Shown here: one piece after another, positions 9,381 to 19,132 of the stretch
Layout: each line of letters starts with the position of its first letter
Numbering within the stretch: position 1 is the stretch's first letter
Source of the DNA: Flavobacterium frigidimaris
Lineage (GTDB): Bacteria; Bacteroidota; Bacteroidia; Flavobacteriales; Flavobacteriaceae
NCBI GenBank assembly: GCA_900129595.1
Contig: FQWG01000002.1
Span: 1-64,000 of the forward strand
Direction of reading: 5' to 3'
DNA: 64,000 nt
Made by a program: the position numbers and the translations under genes
Notes under the pieces: generated by a model
The model's database searches: none
The model's input: the letters and a program-made list of their open reading frames with translations, nothing else
What the model was told of the DNA's origin: nothing

Positions 9381-10775
9381 TTAATAATGAAAATGTTTAC
9401 TTTCTTCAATGAAAGGATTTCTTTTTGCTAACAAAGGAGCTTTAGTTAATGCAGTAAATACAACAAAAATAAACAAACCTAAGAAGAAAAGTATAGATGC
9501 AATTTCAGGAACTCCAATAAACCATTTATCTCCAACTGTACCAGGCATAATCATATTAAAGAAATCTACATAGTGACCTAATAAGATAACAACACCAGCC
9601 ATTACGATAACCCAGCTAAGACGTTTGAAATCTGTGTTGATTAATATTAATAACGGGAATACGAAGTTCATAACCACAGCACCAAAGAATGGTAAATTGT
9701 ATAATTGAATTCTTGTTATGAAGTAAGTTACCTCTTCAGGAATATTAGCATACCAGATCAACATGAATTGAGAGAACCATAAATAAGTCCAAAAAACACT
9801 GATACCAAACATAAATTTAGCTAAATCGTGAATATGACTTGTATTTACATACTCTAAATATCCTTTAGATTTTAAGTAAACTGTTACTAATGCAATTGCA
9901 GTAATACCACTTACAAAGAAAGAAGCAAATACGTACCATCCAAACAATGTGCTGAACCAGTGTGGATCAATTGACATAATCCAGTCCCAAGACATGATAG
10001 ACTCAGATACGATAAAGAATACTAAGAAACCAGCAGTTAACTTAAAGTTCTTTTTGTAGTAAAGATCGTCATTAGCTTCATCCTGAGCTAAACAATTTTT
10101 TCTTGAAAAGTAATTGTATAAATTCCATCCAATTAAAAATATAGCTGCTCTAATAAGCCAGAAAGGAAAGTTTAAATAACCTGCTTTCCCAGCAATAATT
10201 TTATCATAATTTGGACTATTAGGATCAGTAACCCCTTCACCTAACCAAACAAATATGTGATTAAAGTGTAATCCGCAAAGAATTAAAATGATAAAGAAAA
10301 TAACAGAACCTACAGGCAAATAAGCTGTGATACCCTGCATAACTCTAAACAAAACCGGAGACCAACCTGCCTGAGCAACTTGTTGAATAGCATAAAATGC
10401 TAAAGTTCCCATAGAAAGCAGCAAGAAGAAAATACAAGCTACATATAAAGCTGACCAAGGCTTATTTTGCAATTGGTGCAATACGTGAGTTAAATGTTTT
10501 TCATGCTCATCAGCAGCATTAACTTTTGCATGCTCGCCACCTTTGTGCGAATCATGTGAAGCTTCAGCAGCTTCGTGATGTCCAGCTTCTTGATGTGAAG
10601 TTTCTGCTGTTGCTTCATGTGCAGCACCATGAGATCCATGTGCATCTGCAGCTAGAATTTTCTCAACTTCTTGAATATCTTTAGGAGCAGTTAAAAAACC
10701 ATATCCAATTCCTAATATACCAAGGGCCATTAGGATGATAGAAAAAGTTTTTAATTTACTTGAAAATGTATACAT
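9381..10775 (-). CDS. actF: Alternative complex III subunit ActF (membrane quinol oxidase subunit)
   Basis: A polytopic membrane protein homologous to ActC/ActF, the NrfD-like subunits of quinol:cytochrome c oxidoreductase. I place the start at the ATG at 10775, giving 464 residues (MYTFSSK); the longer frame begins with a TTG touching the actE stop. About ten hydrophobic helices are visible. An Ala/His/Glu-rich loop follows helix 1 (residues about 40-90, with repeats such as HGSHGAAHE and GHHEAAEASH); its role is unknown. It follows actE and precedes ctaC in the operon. Confidence 0.9.
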   Translation of the reverse strand: MYTFSSKLKTFSIILMALGILGIGYGFLTAPKDIQEVEKILAADAHGSHGAAHEATAETSHQEAGHHEAAEASHDSHKGGEHAKVNAADEHEKHLTHVLHQLQNKPWSALYVACIFFLLLSMGTLAFYAIQQVAQAGWSPVLFRVMQGITAYLPVGSVIFFIILILCGLHFNHIFVWLGEGVTDPNSPNYDKIIAGKAGYLNFPFWLIRAAIFLIGWNLYNYFSRKNCLAQDEANDDLYYKKNFKLTAGFLVFFIVSESIMSWDWIMSIDPHWFSTLFGWYVFASFFVSGITAIALVTVYLKSKGYLEYVNTSHIHDLAKFMFGISVFWTYLWFSQFMLIWYANIPEEVTYFITRIQLYNLPFFGAVVMNFVFPLLILINTDFKRLSWVIVMAGVVILLGHYVDFFNMIMPGTVGDKWFIGVPEIASILFFLGLFIFVVFTALTKAPLLAKRNPFIEESKHFHY

Positions 10776-10802
10776 ATCTATTACGATCAGTTTGTTCAAC
10801 AA

Positions 10803-11348
10803 TTATAATTGGCTTTTTAGTTTTAGAACATAGTCAGCAACTAACCAACGTTCGTGGGCACTTAATTGATTTGCATGTGAACCCATTGCATTTAAACCAT
10901 AAGTTTCAACGTGAAAGATACTTCCTTCAGTGATTTCTCTGTCTTTATAGCTAGGTACTCCAAGAAATTTTTCTCTCTCAACCAATTTACCTTTACCGTT
11001 TCCAGTTGCACCATGACAACTGATACAGTAAATTTCGAAAAGTTCTTTTCCTTTACCGGAATTTCTTTCGATAGAATCCAAAGGTGATTTCAAATTAGCT
11101 TTAGCCAATTCGTAACCAGCAGTTGAATTTTCATATTCATAAGGCTCAAAACCTCTATTAATACTTCCTTCTGCAGGAAGCTGTCCTTCTTTTCCTCCCT
11201 TAAATACTTTTGCTTCTGCATATGTTTCATACGCCAAAGATTCATACATATTAGGGAAATACTGATAGTTTGGTGCCGAAGTATTGTGGCATGATGAAAC
11301 TAAAATAGTTATACCAACTAAAAGTGTTATTTTATATATCCTTTTCAT
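10803..11348 (-). CDS. actE: Alternative complex III subunit ActE, monoheme cytochrome c lipoprotein
   Basis: A 181-residue lipoprotein: the signal peptide ends in a lipobox (ILVSSC). One heme c site, CISCH, lies near residues 107-111, and a candidate axial Met is in GLNAMGSH. In ACIII this subunit passes electrons from the ActA hemes to the terminal oxidase. The gene lies 8 nt after actD. Confidence 0.92.
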   Translation of the reverse strand: MKRIYKITLLVGITILVSSCHNTSAPNYQYFPNMYESLAYETYAEAKVFKGGKEGQLPAEGSINRGFEPYEYENSTAGYELAKANLKSPLDSIERNSGKGKELFEIYCISCHGATGNGKGKLVEREKFLGVPSYKDREITEGSIFHVETYGLNAMGSHANQLSAHERWLVADYVLKLKSQL

Positions 11349-11356
11349 AGCTACAA

Positions 11357-11881
11357 TTAATTCTTTTCAATTACTTTAACTTCAACAGCTCCTGTACCTT
11401 CGAAAAAAGAAACCAGTTCTGCTTCGTTATCATTTACAGCAACTTCCATCAAAAAATGGTCATCTGTTGTTCTTACATCAGGATTCTCAGCTTCTTTAAA
11501 TGGCCATAATCTACTTCTCATATAAAAAGTAATAACCATTAAGTGGGCAGCAAAAAACACTGTCATTTCAAACATAATCGGCACAAAAGCTGGCATATTC
11601 TGAATGAAACTAAAACTTGGTTTTCCACCAATATCCTGTGGCCAGTCATGAATCATGATATAACTCATCATGGTTGTTGCAACAGAAATACCAACACATC
11701 CGTATAAAAAAGCACAAATTGCTAATCTTGTTGGTGCTAAACCCATAGCTTTATCCAATCCGTGAACTGGGAATGGAGTAAAAACTTCTTCAATATGATG
11801 ATGAGCAGCTCTGGTTTTCTTTACTGCATCCATCAAAATATCATCGTCATTATAAATGGCGTATATTACTTTATTACTCAT
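11357..11881 (-). CDS. actD: Alternative complex III subunit ActD (DUF3341)
   Basis: A 174-residue protein with two central membrane helices (about residues 57-80 and 95-120) and a soluble C-terminal part. Size, position between actC and actE, and sequence (YNDDDILMDAVKK, HVHGLDKAMGL-like N-terminus) match ActD, a structural subunit without cofactors. Its start overlaps the actC stop by eight bases, suggesting coupled translation. Confidence 0.9.
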   Translation of the reverse strand: MSNKVIYAIYNDDDILMDAVKKTRAAHHHIEEVFTPFPVHGLDKAMGLAPTRLAICAFLYGCVGISVATTMMSYIMIHDWPQDIGGKPSFSFIQNMPAFVPIMFEMTVFFAAHLMVITFYMRSRLWPFKEAENPDVRTTDDHFLMEVAVNDNEAELVSFFEGTGAVEVKVIEKN

Positions 11882-13274
11882 GATGTGTATCTTTATTTGC
11901 TCTTTCTCTAATGTAATTATCTCCTGTTCCTTTCAAAATTGTTTTTACCTCTGCCTGAGCAATTACAGGGAATGTTCTAGAGTATAATAAAAACAATACG
12001 AAGAAGAAACCTATCGTTCCGATGAAAATTCCAATATCAACAAATGTTGGTGAAAACATTGTCCAAGAAGATGGAAGGTAATCTCTATGTAAAGAAGTAA
12101 CAATAATTACGAATCTTTCAAACCACATTCCGATGTTTACAACGATCGAAATAATAAATGAAAACATGATACTTGTTCTTAATTTCTTGAACCACATAAA
12201 TTGTGGAGAGAAAACGTTACAAGTCATCATCGACCAATATGCCCACCAGTAAGGTCCGGTAGCTCTGTTTAAGAACGCATATTGCTCATATTCTACTCCT
12301 GAATACCAAGCTACGAATAACTCAGTGATATACGCTACCCCTACGATCGAACCTGTAATCATGATTACAATGTTCATTAATTCGATATGTTGTAGTGTAA
12401 TATACGCTTCAAGGTTAGAAACTTTTCTCATAACGATCAACAATGTATTTACCATTGCAAACCCTGAGAATACCGCTCCGGCAACGAAGTACGGAGGGAA
12501 AATTGTGGTATGCCATCCCGGGATTACAGAAGTAGCAAAGTCCATCGATACAATCGTGTGTACAGAAAGTACAAGAGGAGTAGCCAAACCAGCTAATACT
12601 AATGATACTTCTTCAAAACGCTGCCAGTCTTTAGCTCTACCACTCCATCCAAAACTTAGGATAGAATATACTCTTTTATTAAAAGGTGTTATTGCTCTAT
12701 CACGTAGCATTGCAAAGTCAGGTAATAAACCAGTCCACCAGAAAACCAATGATACTGAAAGATACGTTGAGATTGCGAACACGTCCCAAAGCAATGGTGA
12801 GTTAAAGTTTACCCATAATGATCCAAATTGATTTGGAATAGGTAAAACCCAGTATGCTAACCATGGACGTCCCATGTGAATAATTGGAAATAAACCCGCC
12901 TGAACTACCGAAAAGATAGTCATAGCTTCTGCTGAACGGTTAATCGCCATTCTCCAACGTTGACGGAAAAGTAATAATACCGCAGAAATTAATGTTCCGG
13001 CGTGACCAATACCAACCCACCAAACGAAGTTCGTGATATCCCAGGCCCAACCAACTGTTTTATTTAATCCCCATGTTCCGATACCGGTAGATACGGTGTA
13101 AATTATACAACCTAACCCCCAAAGGAAGGCTATTAATGCGATTGAAAATACAATCCACCAATGTTTGTTTGCCGGCCCTTCAACAGGGGCAGCTACATCT
13201 ACAGTTACATCGTGATAAGATTTATCACCTATAACTAAAGGTTTTCTAATGGGTGCTTCGTAGTGAGACGACAT
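11874..13274 (-). CDS. actC: Alternative complex III subunit ActC (NrfD/PsrC-like)
   Basis: A 466-residue integral membrane protein with about ten helices, related to NrfD/PsrC of complex iron-sulfur molybdoenzymes. In ACIII it provides a quinol oxidation site and is proposed to move protons. The GHAGTLISA and IHMGRPWLAYW segments are typical of the family. It follows actB by 34 nt and overlaps actD by eight bases. A long open frame on the opposite strand (12325-12831) is a coding shadow. Confidence 0.94.
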   Translation of the reverse strand: MSSHYEAPIRKPLVIGDKSYHDVTVDVAAPVEGPANKHWWIVFSIALIAFLWGLGCIIYTVSTGIGTWGLNKTVGWAWDITNFVWWVGIGHAGTLISAVLLLFRQRWRMAINRSAEAMTIFSVVQAGLFPIIHMGRPWLAYWVLPIPNQFGSLWVNFNSPLLWDVFAISTYLSVSLVFWWTGLLPDFAMLRDRAITPFNKRVYSILSFGWSGRAKDWQRFEEVSLVLAGLATPLVLSVHTIVSMDFATSVIPGWHTTIFPPYFVAGAVFSGFAMVNTLLIVMRKVSNLEAYITLQHIELMNIVIMITGSIVGVAYITELFVAWYSGVEYEQYAFLNRATGPYWWAYWSMMTCNVFSPQFMWFKKLRTSIMFSFIISIVVNIGMWFERFVIIVTSLHRDYLPSSWTMFSPTFVDIGIFIGTIGFFFVLFLLYSRTFPVIAQAEVKTILKGTGDNYIRERANKDTHHE

Positions 13275-13308
13275 AATCCTTTATATGTTTCTTAATTAAT
13301 AATTTATT

Positions 13309-16300
13309 CTAAGTATTTCTAACTTTAACGTGGTAAACCACATTAGGTTTTGTTCCAACATGCTCCAATAAGTGGTATGATCTATCATCAGCAGCTAATT
13401 TAGCCACTTTGCTTTCAGTATCATTAACATCACCAAATATCATTGCTCCGGAAGAACAAGCATTTGAACAAGCTGTTTGGAATTCACCATCAGCAACCGG
13501 ACGACCTTCATTTTTTGCTTTCAATTTAGTCGCCTGTGTCATTTGAATACACATAGAACATTTTTCCATAACTCCACGAGAACGAACGTTTACGTCTGGG
13601 TTTAATACCATACGTCCTAAATCATCATTCATGTGGTAATCGAATTCGCTGTTTTTGTTGTACAAGAACCAGTTGAAACGACGTACTTTATACGGACAGT
13701 TGTTTGCACAATAACGAGTACCAACACATCTGTTGTATGCCATATGGTTTTGACCTTCACGACCGTGAGATGTTGCAGCAACCGGACAAACTGTCTCACA
13801 TGGTGCGTGATTACAGTGTTGACACATTACTGGCTGGAAAGAAACTTGTGGGTTATCTCCAGCTTTCTCCATTTCATTAAATGTAGATAATGAACTAGAT
13901 AAACCTGCGATTTCCTCTTTTCTTTTATTATCGCCTTCAAAAGTACTTTCAGAAGAATAATATCTGTCAATACGCAACCAGTGCATATCACGACTTCTCC
14001 TTACCTCTGCTTTACCTACAACCGGAACGTTGTTTTCAGCGTGACAAGCAATAACACATGCTCCACAACCTGTACAAGCGTTTAAGTCAATCGAAAGGTT
14101 AAAGTGATGTCCTGTAGAACGATCAAATGATTCCCATAAATCAACTGTTGTAGCTTTTACTTCTTCGTGATCTAAAGATACCATCGGTTGTTCATTCCAA
14201 TGTTCAGGATCCTCAGAATTAAAGATTTTAAGAGACGTTTCTTTAATAATATCTCCTCTTCCCATTAATGTTTTCTGTCCCTGAACACAAGCAAACTCAT
14301 GAACTCCATTTGCTTTCACAATAGAAACAGATTGAACACTACTGAAATTTTTATATAAAGTGTAAGCATTTAAACCTACCTGCATTTCATCTTTTAAAGC
14401 AGCTTTACGACCGTAACCTAAAGCTAGACCAACGGTACCAACAGCTTGTCCTGGCTGAACAATTACCGGAACGTTTTCTAATTTTAAACCGTCTGCAGTA
14501 GTAATTGTAGCATAACTTCCGTTTAAACCTCCGTTTGCAACAATTTCATTTGTTAAGCCTATTTTTTTAGCATCAGCATTCGAAACAGTTACATAGTTAT
14601 CCCAAGAAACTCTTGTGATAGGATCCGGAAACTCTTGCAACCAAGGATTGTTTGCTTGTTGTCCGTCACCTAAACCTGTTTTAGTATACAATACTAACTC
14701 GAAGTCACCAGCAGGTTTTGATTTTGCAACAGCATTTGCAGCAGAAGCATAATCAACAGAACCAGCAGATAATGCTGATGAGCCAATTACAAGAACACCA
14801 TCATGTAAAACTTTGTTCCAAGAAGAACCTACAACTAATGAAGCTGAATTAGCTTTGATATAATCATAGAAATGTCCAGGAGTTCCGTTTAAAGATAATA
14901 AAACGTCTTGAAATTGTTTTGTATTAAAGATAGGACGAATAGTTGGCTGAGTCAGACTATAAGTTCCTTTCGTTATTACAACATCTCCCCAAGCCTCTAA
15001 ATAATGAGGAACCGGAGCAGCGATTGTAGTTATGGAAGCAGTCTCATCTTCTTTTAAAGAAAATGCAACTGATGTTTGTACTTTTTTCAATCCAGCTACA
15101 AAAGAAGCTGAATCAGCTAATGTATAAACAGGATTAATTCCGCTCATGATTAAAGTATGAACGCTTCCTGCATTCATATCTTTTAACAACTGAGATACAA
15201 CAGCATTAGAACCCTTTCTAATTTGTCTTGTACCTACTGTTGTAAAAGCTTCACTAGCCAACACCTGGTTGATAGCTAAAACTAATAACTGAGCATTTTT
15301 ATCTTCTAAACCTGAAACTAAAACCCCTTTAGCACCTGCAAGTTTTAATTGCTGAGCAGCTTTTTCTACTTCAGTCTTAAATTTAGCATCTAAAGAAACA
15401 GCTACAGAAGAACCTGTAATAATATTATAGATTTGAACCAAAGCCTGTCTTTGATCTGCAACCCCCATAGGAATACGCTTATCAGCAGCAGCTCCGGACA
15501 ATGTCATATTTGATTCGAACTGAAAATGACGCGACATTTTTTTAGATCCGGTAGGTCCTGCCGGAATTCTACCCTGAGCATATCCTGCATCATATCCACC
15601 ACCTTGCCAGTCTCCTAAGAAATCAGCACCAACAGAAACGATTAAAGAAGCTTTTGAAAAATCATAATCAACAAGAGCTCTCTCTCCGTAAACTGTTTCG
15701 AATGCATCTAATGCGTCAGATGAAGAAACTGCATCATAAACAACATGTTTTGCATTAGGGTTTTTAGCGATAAATTCACCTATTAATTTCTCAGTAGACG
15801 GACTTGCTAAAGTATTTGTCAACAATACCACTTGTCCACCTTTTGCTTTTGCATCAGCAAGACTTGATTTAATTTTCAAATCAACAGCAGACCAGCTACT
15901 ATCTTTTCCATCCAATTTAGGTTCTTTCAAACGCATGCTATCATATAAAGATAAGATAGATGCATGAATTCTAGCATTGGCTGAAAACTTAGCTCCAGAA
16001 ATAGTATTGTTATCAATTTTAATTGGACGACCCTCACGAGTTTTTACTAATAAGTTAGCAAAATCAAAACCATCAAAAACAGTAGTCGCATAATAATCAG
16101 CAACACCAGGAATGATTTGTTCTGGTTGTAAAACATATGGTATAGACTTGTGAACAGGACCTTCGCAGGCAGCAAGTGTAACCGCTGCAGTACTAAATCC
16201 TACGTACTTTAAAAAGTCACGACGTGAAGTCCCAGATGAAGCTAAAGCATCTGCGTTTCCTAAGAATTCTTCAGTAGGAATTTCTTCAACAAATTCGTTA

Positions 16301-16374
16301 TTTCTAAGCGCCTCAACAATAGAACTATTCTCTAGTTCTTCAACACTTTTCCAGTATTTTTTGTTTGATGACAT
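13309..16374 (-). CDS. actB: Alternative complex III subunit ActB (molybdopterin-like and Fe-S protein)
   Basis: A 1021-residue periplasmic subunit fusing a molybdopterin-oxidoreductase-like domain, which in this family has lost the cofactor, to a ferredoxin-like electron-transfer domain. The N-terminus has a Tat-like signal (TSRRDFLKYVGF) running into a lipobox-like LAAC. Cysteine clusters in the last quarter (CTGCGACVIACH near 765, CQHCNHAPCETVCP, CVGTRYCANNCPYK, and a later CSMC) hold the iron-sulfur clusters that take electrons from quinol to the ActA hemes. It lies between actA and actC in the operon. Confidence 0.95.
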   Translation of the reverse strand: MSSNKKYWKSVEELENSSIVEALRNNEFVEEIPTEEFLGNADALASSGTSRRDFLKYVGFSTAAVTLAACEGPVHKSIPYVLQPEQIIPGVADYYATTVFDGFDFANLLVKTREGRPIKIDNNTISGAKFSANARIHASILSLYDSMRLKEPKLDGKDSSWSAVDLKIKSSLADAKAKGGQVVLLTNTLASPSTEKLIGEFIAKNPNAKHVVYDAVSSSDALDAFETVYGERALVDYDFSKASLIVSVGADFLGDWQGGGYDAGYAQGRIPAGPTGSKKMSRHFQFESNMTLSGAAADKRIPMGVADQRQALVQIYNIITGSSVAVSLDAKFKTEVEKAAQQLKLAGAKGVLVSGLEDKNAQLLVLAINQVLASEAFTTVGTRQIRKGSNAVVSQLLKDMNAGSVHTLIMSGINPVYTLADSASFVAGLKKVQTSVAFSLKEDETASITTIAAPVPHYLEAWGDVVITKGTYSLTQPTIRPIFNTKQFQDVLLSLNGTPGHFYDYIKANSASLVVGSSWNKVLHDGVLVIGSSALSAGSVDYASAANAVAKSKPAGDFELVLYTKTGLGDGQQANNPWLQEFPDPITRVSWDNYVTVSNADAKKIGLTNEIVANGGLNGSYATITTADGLKLENVPVIVQPGQAVGTVGLALGYGRKAALKDEMQVGLNAYTLYKNFSSVQSVSIVKANGVHEFACVQGQKTLMGRGDIIKETSLKIFNSEDPEHWNEQPMVSLDHEEVKATTVDLWESFDRSTGHHFNLSIDLNACTGCGACVIACHAENNVPVVGKAEVRRSRDMHWLRIDRYYSSESTFEGDNKRKEEIAGLSSSLSTFNEMEKAGDNPQVSFQPVMCQHCNHAPCETVCPVAATSHGREGQNHMAYNRCVGTRYCANNCPYKVRRFNWFLYNKNSEFDYHMNDDLGRMVLNPDVNVRSRGVMEKCSMCIQMTQATKLKAKNEGRPVADGEFQTACSNACSSGAMIFGDVNDTESKVAKLAADDRSYHLLEHVGTKPNVVYHVKVRNT

Positions 16375-16406
16375 TGTATATAAATATTAAAATCTTAATA
16401 ATTCGA

Positions 16407-17732
16407 TTAATAGTGGCATTTACCGCATTCTAAACCTCCCATTTGCGCTGCAGTCAATTTTTCTACACCGTATTTTTTAGAAAGTTCAGCATGAATTTTG
16501 TCATAGTAAGCATTACCTTCCATCTTAACATCAGTTTTTCTATGGCAATCAACACACCATCCCATTGTTAATTTAGAATATTGCTTCATGATCTCAAATT
16601 CCTGCACTGGACCGTGACAAGTTTGACATTCAATTCCTGCAACAGTTACGTGTTGAGAGTGATTGAAGTAAACAAAATCAGGAAGATTATGAATACGAAC
16701 CCATTTCACAGGCTGCGTTTTTCCAGTATACTCTTGTTTAGTTTTATCCCAACCAACAGCATCATATAATTTTTGGATTTCACCATCGTAAAACGCTTTG
16801 CTGTACTCAGGAGTAGCAGTAGTTTCAGCAACTTCAGAAATGTTTTTATGACAGTTCATACAAACATTCAAAGAAGGAATACCAGCAGTCTTACTCACAC
16901 GAGCAGCAGAGTGACAATATTTACAATTGATTTCGTTATCTCCAGCGTGTATCTTATGAGAATAGTGAATTGGCTGAATTGGCTCATAATTCTGATCAAC
17001 ACCAACTTGCATTAAGTAAGCATATACAAAATAACCACTTGCCAAAAGTAAAAATATAGAAGTAACTAAAACCAGGAATTGGTTTTTAGCAAAAGCTTTC
17101 CAGATTGGAGTTCTTGCTTCTCTAGGAGCAACTTCAATACCATTATTACTTGCAACTTTAGTCAATACTTTGTTCACCATGAACAACATCACTACCAAGA
17201 TAGCCATCACAAGAGCAAGAGCCCCTAAAATAATGTTATTTGAAATTCCGCCACCTTCAACATTAGTTCCCGGAGGAGTAGCAGCAGTACCAGCAGCTGG
17301 CTCAGCTTTTACTTCAGAAGTATAAGCGATAATATTGTCAATATCACCTGTTGACAATTGAGGAAAAGAAGTCATTACTGACTTGTTGTGCTCTTCAAAC
17401 AATTTAACAGCAACAGGATCCCCTGCTTTAATCATTTCTGAACTGTTGTGCACCCACTTGTAAATCCATGCCATATCGTGTTTGGAAGCAACCCCTCTTA
17501 GGGCCGGACCAGTTGACTTAGCATCTAATTTGTGACATGCAGCGCAATTTGCATTAAAAAGTTCTTTCCCTTTTACTGGATCACCACCTGCAGCAGCAGC
17601 CGGAGCAGCAGCTTCAGGCGCCGCCGGAGCAGCAGCTTCTTGAGCAAATGAAGTTAGGGAGAAAATTAACGTTAGCGATAAGCTAAGTAGCAATTTTCTT
17701 GAGATCGAATTATGGTTACCCACCTTTTTCAT
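16407..17732 (-). CDS. actA: Alternative complex III subunit ActA, multiheme cytochrome c
   Basis: A 441-residue first gene of the operon. After a signal peptide and an Ala/Pro-rich linker comes a monoheme cytochrome c-like domain (CAACH near 62-66). Then follow two membrane segments (about 165-185 and 215-240) and a periplasmic domain with five more CXXCH sites (CKYCH, CMNCH, CQTCH, CVDCH, CGKCH). The ActA core is classically pentaheme, so the N-terminal domain is an extra module. Its hemes carry electrons from the ActB clusters towards ActE and the oxidase. Confidence 0.93.
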   Translation of the reverse strand: MKKVGNHNSISRKLLLSLSLTLIFSLTSFAQEAAAPAAPEAAAPAAAAGGDPVKGKELFNANCAACHKLDAKSTGPALRGVASKHDMAWIYKWVHNSSEMIKAGDPVAVKLFEEHNKSVMTSFPQLSTGDIDNIIAYTSEVKAEPAAGTAATPPGTNVEGGGISNNIILGALALVMAILVVMLFMVNKVLTKVASNNGIEVAPREARTPIWKAFAKNQFLVLVTSIFLLLASGYFVYAYLMQVGVDQNYEPIQPIHYSHKIHAGDNEINCKYCHSAARVSKTAGIPSLNVCMNCHKNISEVAETTATPEYSKAFYDGEIQKLYDAVGWDKTKQEYTGKTQPVKWVRIHNLPDFVYFNHSQHVTVAGIECQTCHGPVQEFEIMKQYSKLTMGWCVDCHRKTDVKMEGNAYYDKIHAELSKKYGVEKLTAAQMGGLECGKCHY

Positions 17733-17820
17733 ATAGTATAATAATTATCTACTAATTTTTGGTATGATTTTTACTGTAATAAAATCAACGAAAAACTAAT
17801 ACCTTCTTTTAAAACTTGCA

Positions 17821-17850
17821 CAAAAATACGACTTATGAACTATTCTCAAA
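17821..17850 (-). promoter_or_regulatory. Promoter of the actABCDEF-ctaCD operon
   Basis: On the minus strand TTTG (17847-17850), 18 bp, then TATTTTTG (17821-17828) fit the Bacteroidota promoter. Transcription would begin near 17814, about 80 nt before actA. No other good promoter is seen between the eight genes. Confidence 0.65.
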
Positions 17851-17926
17851 ACCTTAAAATAGTCTTAAATATCAATTTATATCAATTCTAAATAATATTA
17901 AAATTTTCCATACAAACTTTAAATAC

Positions 17927-17934
17927 TATTTTTG
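17927..17934 (+). promoter_or_regulatory. -7 box of the SPOR-domain gene
   Basis: TATTTTTG matches TAnnTTTG and lies 18 bases before the ATG at 17953. A TTG that opens the reading frame at 17932 falls inside this box, which argues for the ATG start. Confidence 0.55.
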
Positions 17935-17952
17935 CATAAAAACCATCACATT

Positions 17953-18342
17953 ATGAGAATTTTAGCCCCTTCAAAAAGAGCTTTCTTAACATTAACAATG
18001 TTCACTTTAGCATATAATATTCATGCTCAAGACCAAAATTTAATATTAAATCAAGACCCTAAATTCGAGCAATTACTGAATGACAAACGTAAAATTAACA
18101 CGTCAATAAATACAAACGATACTTATAAAATCCAAATCTTCAGCGGCAAAAGCGAAGAAGCCAAGAAAACGTTATCGGATTTTAAAAGAGAATACAACAC
18201 CATTGACGGCACGATAATTTTCAACACGCCAAACTATAAAGTAATGGTAGGTAATTTTAAAACAAGAATCGAAGCTGAAAGAAATCTTGCAGAAATCAAA
18301 AAAAGATACAAAAGCGTCTTTTTAATCAAACCAAGTAAATAA
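17953..18342 (+). CDS. SPOR-domain secreted protein
   Basis: With the ATG at 17953 the product has 129 residues. A signal peptide (MRILAPSKRAF, hydrophobic core, cut near NIHAQ) is followed by about 35 linker residues. The rest is a SPOR domain (YKIQIFSG to VMVGNFKTRIEAERNLAEIKK), which binds peptidoglycan with stripped stem peptides at division sites. It is a single gene, divergent from the act operon, with a terminator behind it. The exact cellular role is unknown. Confidence 0.85.
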   Translation: MRILAPSKRAFLTLTMFTLAYNIHAQDQNLILNQDPKFEQLLNDKRKINTSINTNDTYKIQIFSGKSEEAKKTLSDFKREYNTIDGTIIFNTPNYKVMVGNFKTRIEAERNLAEIKKRYKSVFLIKPSK

Positions 18343-18360
18343 AAACAGTACGAATGCATC

Positions 18361-18390
18361 AAAAAGCGGGATCAAATCTCGCTTTTTTTA
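18361..18390 (+). terminator. Terminator after the SPOR-domain gene
   Basis: AGCGGGAT, a CAA loop and ATCTCGCT (18365-18383) pair with one G-U and run into seven T residues. Confidence 0.85.
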
Positions 18391-19087
18391 CGCCTTATTT
18401 TAAATGAACACATTCAAAACTCAAAGTAAAAACCCAAAACACACTTTTAAAATAAATTTTTGTATTTTTTCTACAGATAAAACAACAGAATCCCTGGAAT
18501 TAAATTCTTTTAAGAACCAATTTTACCAGAAAAAAATACCCTTATCAAACCAGAATTCAGCAGAAAAAAGCCAGACCGACCAGAAATCCAAATACGAAAT
18601 AACAGCAAAATTCAGCCTCATCTAATCAAATCACATCTACCAAACAGTAAAAAAACATTTGCATTTCACTTTTAGAAATACCCAATAACTAATTCAAAAC
18701 GGATTAAAAAACCTCTCAAAATACAAGCGGTTTTGATATTAAAACCCACTTCTTTAATACATTTTCATCCATTTTAACAACTAAACAAAAAAGAATAACG
18801 CATATATTCCTTTATAAAATAAGCTTTTATTTCAACAACATACCTTCACAACAACACCAAGAAAACAAATACCCACCTACTTAATCCATTCTAAATTCCA
18901 CCTCAATAAAGGCAGGAATCATGATAAAAACCAGCTCTAAAAGCAATTTGCACCAGAGTCTTCACCTTCAAATTCCATTCTTTAAAATACTTCTTTCGGG
19001 ATTAAAAGCAAAGCCAAATCAAACCTTTCCGAAAAAAGAAATAGACTTCAAAAGGGAACCTCTTTTAAAAAATAAAAACCACAAAAA
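18391..19087. other. Gene-free A-rich stretch
   Basis: About 700 bases without a credible gene. Two short plus-strand frames (18404-18625 and 18921-19115) translate to Lys/Asn/Ser-rich sequence as expected from A-rich DNA, with no start context, domain or promoter. I see no repeat, RNA or promoter. Confidence 0.6.
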
Positions 19088-19113
19088 AAAGTCCCAATTT
19101 TCATTGGGACTTT
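19088..19113 (-). terminator. Terminator of rimP-nusA-infB
   Basis: AAAGTCCCAA and TTGGGACTTT form a 10-bp stem with a 6-base loop 20 bases after the infB stop. On the minus strand it ends in a long U run. Confidence 0.88.
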
Positions 19114-19132
19114 AAAATATAATTATTGAATT

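Noticed and set aside
12325..12831. 168-codon open frame antisense to actC
   Set aside because: Composition has no membrane or domain pattern of its own; it is the reverse shadow of the hydrophobic actC codons.
17932..17952. TTG start for the SPOR-domain protein
   Set aside because: The TTG lies inside the -7 box; the ATG at 17953 gives a clean signal peptide.
18404..18625. 73-codon plus-strand frame in the gap after the SPOR gene
   Set aside because: Lys/Asn/Ser-rich as expected of A-rich DNA, no promoter, domain or signal peptide.
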